Positions 59,310-64,000 of a stretch of 64,000 nt of DNA are shown here, piece after piece. Under the pieces are notes generated by a model that did not search any database, had not been told where the DNA came from, and saw only the letters and a list, made by a program, of their open reading frames with translations. The first letter of the stretch is position 1; each line of letters begins with the position of its first letter. The stretch spans positions 4,342,501-4,406,500 of the forward strand of contig NC_135243.1 in NCBI RefSeq assembly GCF_947623445.1. The letters run 5' to 3'. The DNA is from Clavelina lepadiformis. Lineage: Eukaryota; Chordata; Ascidiacea; Aplousobranchia; Clavelinidae. A program made the translations under genes and the position numbers.

Positions 59310-61652
59310 ATGATGGCGTTTACATCGCAGAACAGTGAACACCGAGCCTGTCGAACCTGCCCAGCCGGCATAACCATCGGACCATCTCATACTTATCCTG
59401 GTAGACTTGGAGTTTGGGCAGAAAGAGGTTTTGAGAAAGATTCAATTTTTGGTCCATTCGAAGGTGACCTTGTCGACAGAAAAAACCTGAGGAAGTTGAA
59501 GCTGGCATTTCAAGGTGGATATGCATGGCAGGTGGGTAAACGCATATGTTGTGAAAGCGCGTTGAAACAGCATCAAACAATTTCATGTAAGCACATTTCT
59601 TCTTGTTACTATCCACTTTTGATTATGCGACGATGTAAAATATATTAATTTTGTGTTCTTACTGTGTTTTATCAACCCTAAACAGCACTTCTCTCAATAG
59701 TATCCTGTAGAATGGCATATTCCTGGCAAAAAACGCCTCCGCAATACGGAAAATTTGAATAAACGGGAGCTAACACTGTGTTTGTTAATAACGGGGTACA
59801 CACACGTTAAAAGAGTGAAACATTTTTTTTCTTGTGTTGAAGTGTTGAAGTGTAATCGGCATTTGGGTTTTGCAGGTTGCTAAGTTATTAAATCCTGGTG
59901 ACGATGTAGTAGATTGTTATAAACTTATAATCATCATTTTCTTATGATTGCTGTAGATATACACAGACGGGGAACTCTCATATTGCATTGACGGTTCAGA
60001 TGAAAAGAAAAGTAACTGGCTAAGATACGTTAAGTGTGCAAGGTAAAACCATTTCTTTGCTTTGTTTGTTTTCTGATTTGTTTTCCATTTTTGCTTAGTT
60101 AGTTGTAGTTAAAATTCTTTAACATATCAGGCAAAGTGGTTTTCGTTGTTATTGTATGTTGAATATTGTGTAAGTAAGAAGCTACTGTAAGTTATAATAA
60201 GCGCTATAAATATTATATTTTCAAAATGGAAGAAATATTTGTTTTTGTCGTTGATATACTTATTCTAAAACGTTTTTACAGTTAGTAGGTTGTAGTTGAT
60301 TGTCAGTTTAAAAACATAGATTTATAATGGATAGTTGTTAAGTCTAACACTCTGTTAACAAACAGGTAATCATAACTTGAGTTTTATATTTTGTAAAGGC
60401 AAATGTCTGTAAAATTGATTACAGACATTTGTCTGTAATATTTCATAATACAATTTAATAAACTTTTATTTTTGTAATTTTACTTTTAATAACGTTTAAA
60501 TTTTAGTTAAGGAACTTATCTTTAATTTACTTCATACAACATTAATATAGTATAAAATGACTAAACTCACCAACATCAGGTACTCTAGGATTCTTTAGAC
60601 AGTTGTTGACAATCCAATATATACCGTATCAGAGTATGTACGTAAAAGCAGCAACATATACGAATCCTTGCCCCATACAGTATTATATTTGGTTTAGATA
60701 TTCATATTTCAGCAAAACGGCATCATCACTCATCAGTATCTTATTCAAATAGAAGCTACTTAAATAAGATACTGATAATTCGTGATTCACCTCTGCTGTT
60801 TTTACATTTAATAATGCAATATTTTTGTAACAAAATATTTTGTCCATTTTTGCAATAATATCAGTACTTTGTCAAAACAATATAATTACAAAGTTACAGA
60901 GCTGAACCGAAGTACGTACTTTCTAGAAACAAAGAAGAAAGTAATGTGGTAGCGTTTGAGCAATTTGGCAAAGTTTATCACGGCACGACGAAACACATTG
61001 TAAGTGGAACAGAAATTTTGGTTTCCGAAGAGGCCCAGTTCTGTACTACACCACCTGGAAAGTGGAAAGAAAGAAAAGAGGCGGAGGTAGAAGATATATG
61101 CACAAAAACGCGTAAGCCTTTAAGTAATTTGAAAACTTTTAATATGGTATAAACTCGCCTTAAGCTTTACACTGTACAGTATTCTTAATCGTATAAAACA
61201 ATGTGTATAAAGCAATACGGTTACCGATAGGTATAGTGTATACTTTACAGATACAAAAAATTATCAGTTGCTCGTATGAACATTATTTATGTCTTTTTTT
61301 AGCACCTGACGATATTATAGTTTGTGAGGAATGTGAAAAAGTCTTTTTCAACGACGAAGCTTTTTTAAGACATCAAGAAAGCAAGCAAGCAGAAACAATT
61401 CGTGAAAAACTATGTGAATGCAAAGTAAGTGCTCCTAAGGAATCACGTGCTTCTTCCAGCCTTAGTCAAAAAGTATTATCACCAAAGGATGAAAATACTT
61501 TGATTTGCAAAAGCTGCAAAAAAGAATTCACTGTTGAGAAACAATTACGTGTGCACGAACGTACTCACAAAATGTACCCTTGCAAACAGTGTGGTATGGA
61601 GTTTTCCTTGCCTAGCCGCTTGAAAAAACACCTTCGTGTGGTTCACAAATAG
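59310..61652 (+). CDS. PRDM9-like copy E: PR/SET with a truncated finger array (about 280 aa)
   Basis: Exons: 59310-59531 (an in-frame ATG-ATG at 59310; an acceptor at 59330 would instead start the exon at 59331), 59957-60042, 60927-61111, 61303-61652. Exon lengths 201, 86 and 185 equal those of copy A. PR/SET motifs: [38 protein letters not shown]; the PRDM9 ELLVWY segment reads EILVSEE, as in copy A, so catalysis is doubtful. The last exon has the degenerate Cys/His unit and only two normal fingers before TAG at 61650-61652. Remains of further fingers follow, so the array was longer. Confidence 0.78.
60400..60431. repeat. Perfect 13-bp hairpin in a copy E intron
   Basis: CAAATGTCTGTAA at 60400-60412 and its exact reverse complement at 60419-60431, with a 6-base loop. 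Confidence 0.75.
60732..60776. repeat. Perfect 14-bp inverted repeat in a copy E intron
   Basis: ATCAGTATCTTATT (60732-60745) and its reverse complement (60763-60776), 17 bases apart. Possibly the core of a small hairpin transposon. Confidence 0.7.
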
Positions 61653-61739
61653 TTTCTGTAAGTTCGGTTTGTAAAGTGAAATACGGGCATTATCCGATAT
61701 ATGTAGTATAATAGCGTATATTATATATAGTATTCAATA

Positions 61740-61900
61740 CTTATCCGATCGAAAGCTCCACATGACGAAGCACTCAAATGTTTGGGTTCACAAATGCTGG
61801 TACTGTGGCAAAAGTTTAAGCCCCCTCACCAGCACGCTCAAAAAGACACACCGAAGCACAACGTTACAAATACAGGTTCTGTACAATGGATTTTAGCGGT
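61740..61900 (+). pseudogene. Remnant of the lost fingers of copy E
   Basis: A frame reading RKLHMTKH, then HKCWYCGKSL and a degraded second half, matches the third and fourth normal fingers of copy A ([18 protein letters not shown]). It lies about 90 bases past the copy E stop and is no longer joined in frame. Confidence 0.6.
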
Positions 61901-62357
61901 CCGTTGAATTATGCAGAGGATGGTAGGAAATTTAAACTGTTTATTCGCTTCATAAGTGCTCGTAGTAGAAAAGGGGTTTTATTCAACAAAATAAAGTTGC
62001 GAAACACACAAAGATATGTTATTGATGCGCGTCCAACATCGTCGACTGTGTAATATAGTAAATGAACGAATTTATTTATTATGTTTGTATCGATTGAAAT
62101 TAACTAATGCGTTTTTCAATGTGTGGATGGATTTTTTTATGACATCATAAGCAACAGATTTTATCACAATTACGATAATGTTGTCCTGTTTTGTGTTTGT
62201 TCGGATTTGTTATGTCAAATAATAAATTTTAAATAAGTTTGGATTTTGTTGAATAGGCTTTCACTTGTGATTAAATTTGTTTGTGCTTCATTGTTACGCA
62301 ATGAAAATCGTATATGGCTTTTCTAGTGCGTTCTATTCCGTATAGCTTACATCATAT

Positions 62358-62814
62358 AAGCCTCTATGCACAATTTACAAATTCATTTGATTCATGAAGA
62401 TGTGAATACAAGGAAGCATAACACGTGAAAACTAACTATGGGTGAGATTGTTTGTAAAGAAGAGATAAAACTGGGATGAAGTCTGGATGGTATTAACTGG
62501 TTTTATTGACAAAGCTTTAGTGTAAATATTTCCTGTTTTAACAATCCTAATTTTAAATCGAATTTACTTGATTTAATGCCTTGCTTGGGAACACGTTTCA
62601 TTATAACCGACTTCACACCACACTAACAAGTATTTGTTTTCCAACCACTTCTGAACAAAGCCTTTATGTACAGTTTACAAATTCATTTGATTGATGAAGG
62701 TGTGAATAAAAGGGAGCATATTGCGTTAAAATTAATCATAGGTGAGATTGTTTGTAAAGGAGAGATAAGATTTGGATGAAGCCGATAAGGCATTAAATGA
62801 TTTCATTGACAAAT
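62358..62814. repeat. Two direct repeats of about 157 bp, 300 bp apart
   Basis: 62358-62514 and 62658-62814 share the order TTTACAAATTCATTTGAT ... GATGAAG ... GGTGAGATTGTTTGTAAAG ... ATTGACAAA with scattered differences. Confidence 0.65.
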
Positions 62815-62929
62815 TACTCTATATTCGAATTTTCATCGAGTTTACTTGTTTTATTACCTTGCATGGGAATATATCTTATGAACTTATTTGTATTTGTGGG
62901 TTTTTTAGCTTTTTATCTTAATAAACATT

Positions 62930-64000
62930 TACTAAGAACGCTTCAACATTCTAAGGTCACCGACAAAAGGCTTGTCCAGTTTAAAACACCCAACAGTGAA
63001 AAGCAACGATGCACAGCCTAAATCGCTTTGTTGAAAGTAGGCAAGTATGTCATCAGACTTTTTGTCTCTCTGCTTGACAGTCACCACAATAAGACACCAG
63101 CTGTGCATCACTATAGGACCTTACTGTTTTTAATTATCGACATTGTCTGATAACAATGCTTCACTTCCATTGGTTGCTTTCAAAAAGCGCGCCAATTTTA
63201 TACAAAGCAAGTGATTAAAAGCCAGGCACAATGCCCGCTGCCTATCAGTTGCCGTTCCGTTAGTTTTGGAAAGAGCAGTCTCAGGTGAAGGCAGGCAAAT
63301 GTTTTAATATTAACCAAAATTTTTCTTAATCTATCTGTCTGTCGAATCCTGTAGCATGTAAATTGTAGCAAACGTTTTTGCAAAGATTTCAAAGTGATCA
63401 TTTGTTGCGGACGTTGTACCACGCACAGCACAAATATAAACTTATGGTCGATCTCTAGCAAAGCAGATATTGTGAGTGGTCGCATTAGACTAAAAATAAT
63501 CTGCAATTTGAATTACTTTATTTTCAAAGCAATGCACGCTCAAATATTATCAGACAGCTGTGTTGGAAATGAGAGTTCTTTGCGTTTGCGGTAGTTTTTT
63601 TATGAAGCTAGGGTCGCAGCTTTAAGGCGAAACACAAACGATATAATGCTTCACAATACTAGTTTGCGTATGTGTCTGTGTTTGCGGTAGTTTCTATATG
63701 AAGTCAGCGTTACAACCTTTAGGCGAAAAACAAACGATCTGAAACGATATAATGCTTCACAATACTTGTTTGTGTATATGCTACTGAATGCAGTAAGAAA
63801 ACATGAAATTGAGTATACGCTGAACCCAATTTTGTTATTATAACTTCTCGATTGTTTAAAAGTGTACAAATATTTTCTGGAAATTATGTACAGCGCAATT
63901 TATTACGCAAGGCCTTATGTCATAGCGCAAAATAAACATTTTCACACGAGATGTATTCCGTCTATCCGTGCGTAGATGTATGCCTTATCATATTATAAGC
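62930..64000 (+). repeat. Further copy of the region upstream of PRDM copy D, cut by the window edge
   Basis: Blocks at 63060-63240 match 52560-52750 in the same orientation, 63470-63560 matches 53010-53090, and 63935-63965 (CACGAGATGTATTC) matches 53350-53375. The start of copy D lies about 950 bases past that last block. No coding exon is reached before the window ends. Confidence 0.6.
63584..63783. repeat. Two-copy tandem repeat, 96-bp period
   Basis: The units begin GTTTGCGGTAGTTT at 63584 and 63680 and each ends in ATAATGCTTCACAATACT plus a GTTTG run. The second unit has a short insertion. Confidence 0.7.

Larger units (their letters stand above)
57100..61930 (-). repeat. Right outer arm (contains copy E)
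   Basis: Inverted partner of about 32.2-37.1 kb. Matches include 59237-59285 with 34905-34955 and 57130-57180 with 36830-36880. Confidence 0.7.

Noticed and set aside
1..64000. CRISPR arrays, bacterial-type operons, rRNA or tRNA genes
   Set aside because: No regularly spaced direct repeats, no ribosome-binding-site-led gene strings and no cloverleaf that I could recognise; the sequence is eukaryotic throughout.

Overview
The window looks like an ascidian (Ciona-like) tunicate chromosome. It is AT-rich, its introns are short with GT/AG borders, its proteins are chordate-type families, several coding exons start just after a splice acceptor that lacks a visible upstream exon (as expected with spliced-leader trans-splicing), and it carries a fresh Ty3/gypsy-type element. 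The animal assignment is firm; Ciona is inference.

Layout. (1) 466-4911, minus: an eight-exon gene that joins three N-terminal C2H2 zinc fingers to a complete 2'-5'-oligoadenylate synthetase (OAS) unit. A small hAT-type element sits in one of its introns. (2) 7973-20032, plus: a twenty-exon gene in which two RBM4/lark-type RRMs are spliced in frame onto a full ZC3H7-type TPR and CCCH zinc-finger protein (1269 codons). (3) 21401-29592, minus: a full-length LTR retrotransposon with LTRs that look identical, a 4-bp target duplication, gag, a -1 frameshifted pol and an env-like frame cut by one in-frame stop. (4) About 30.3 kb to the right edge: a young cluster of PRDM9-like PR/SET zinc-finger genes arranged as nested inverted and tandem duplications.

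The PRDM cluster holds a decayed finger array (30.37-31.09 kb, minus), copy A (32276-34595, minus; PR/SET plus six fingers), copies B and C (39151-42259 and 46617-49925, both minus; zinc knuckle, PR/SET and one finger), copy D (54322-55850, plus; same family with the SET exons deleted in phase) and copy E (59310-61652, plus; partner of A with a truncated finger array). A, B and C lie on the left arm and D and E on the right arm of an inverted duplication centred near 51.95 kb. B and C are tandem copies. The last kilobase repeats the sequence upstream of copy D, so another copy is predicted just beyond the right edge.

The genes do not form one pathway. The strongest candidates for something undescribed are the zinc finger-OAS protein, the RRM-ZC3H7 fusion and the palindromic PRDM9-like cluster with its SET-less and finger-less derivatives. 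Exon models were built by hand from splice sites, reading phase and homology; no alignment or expression data were available.
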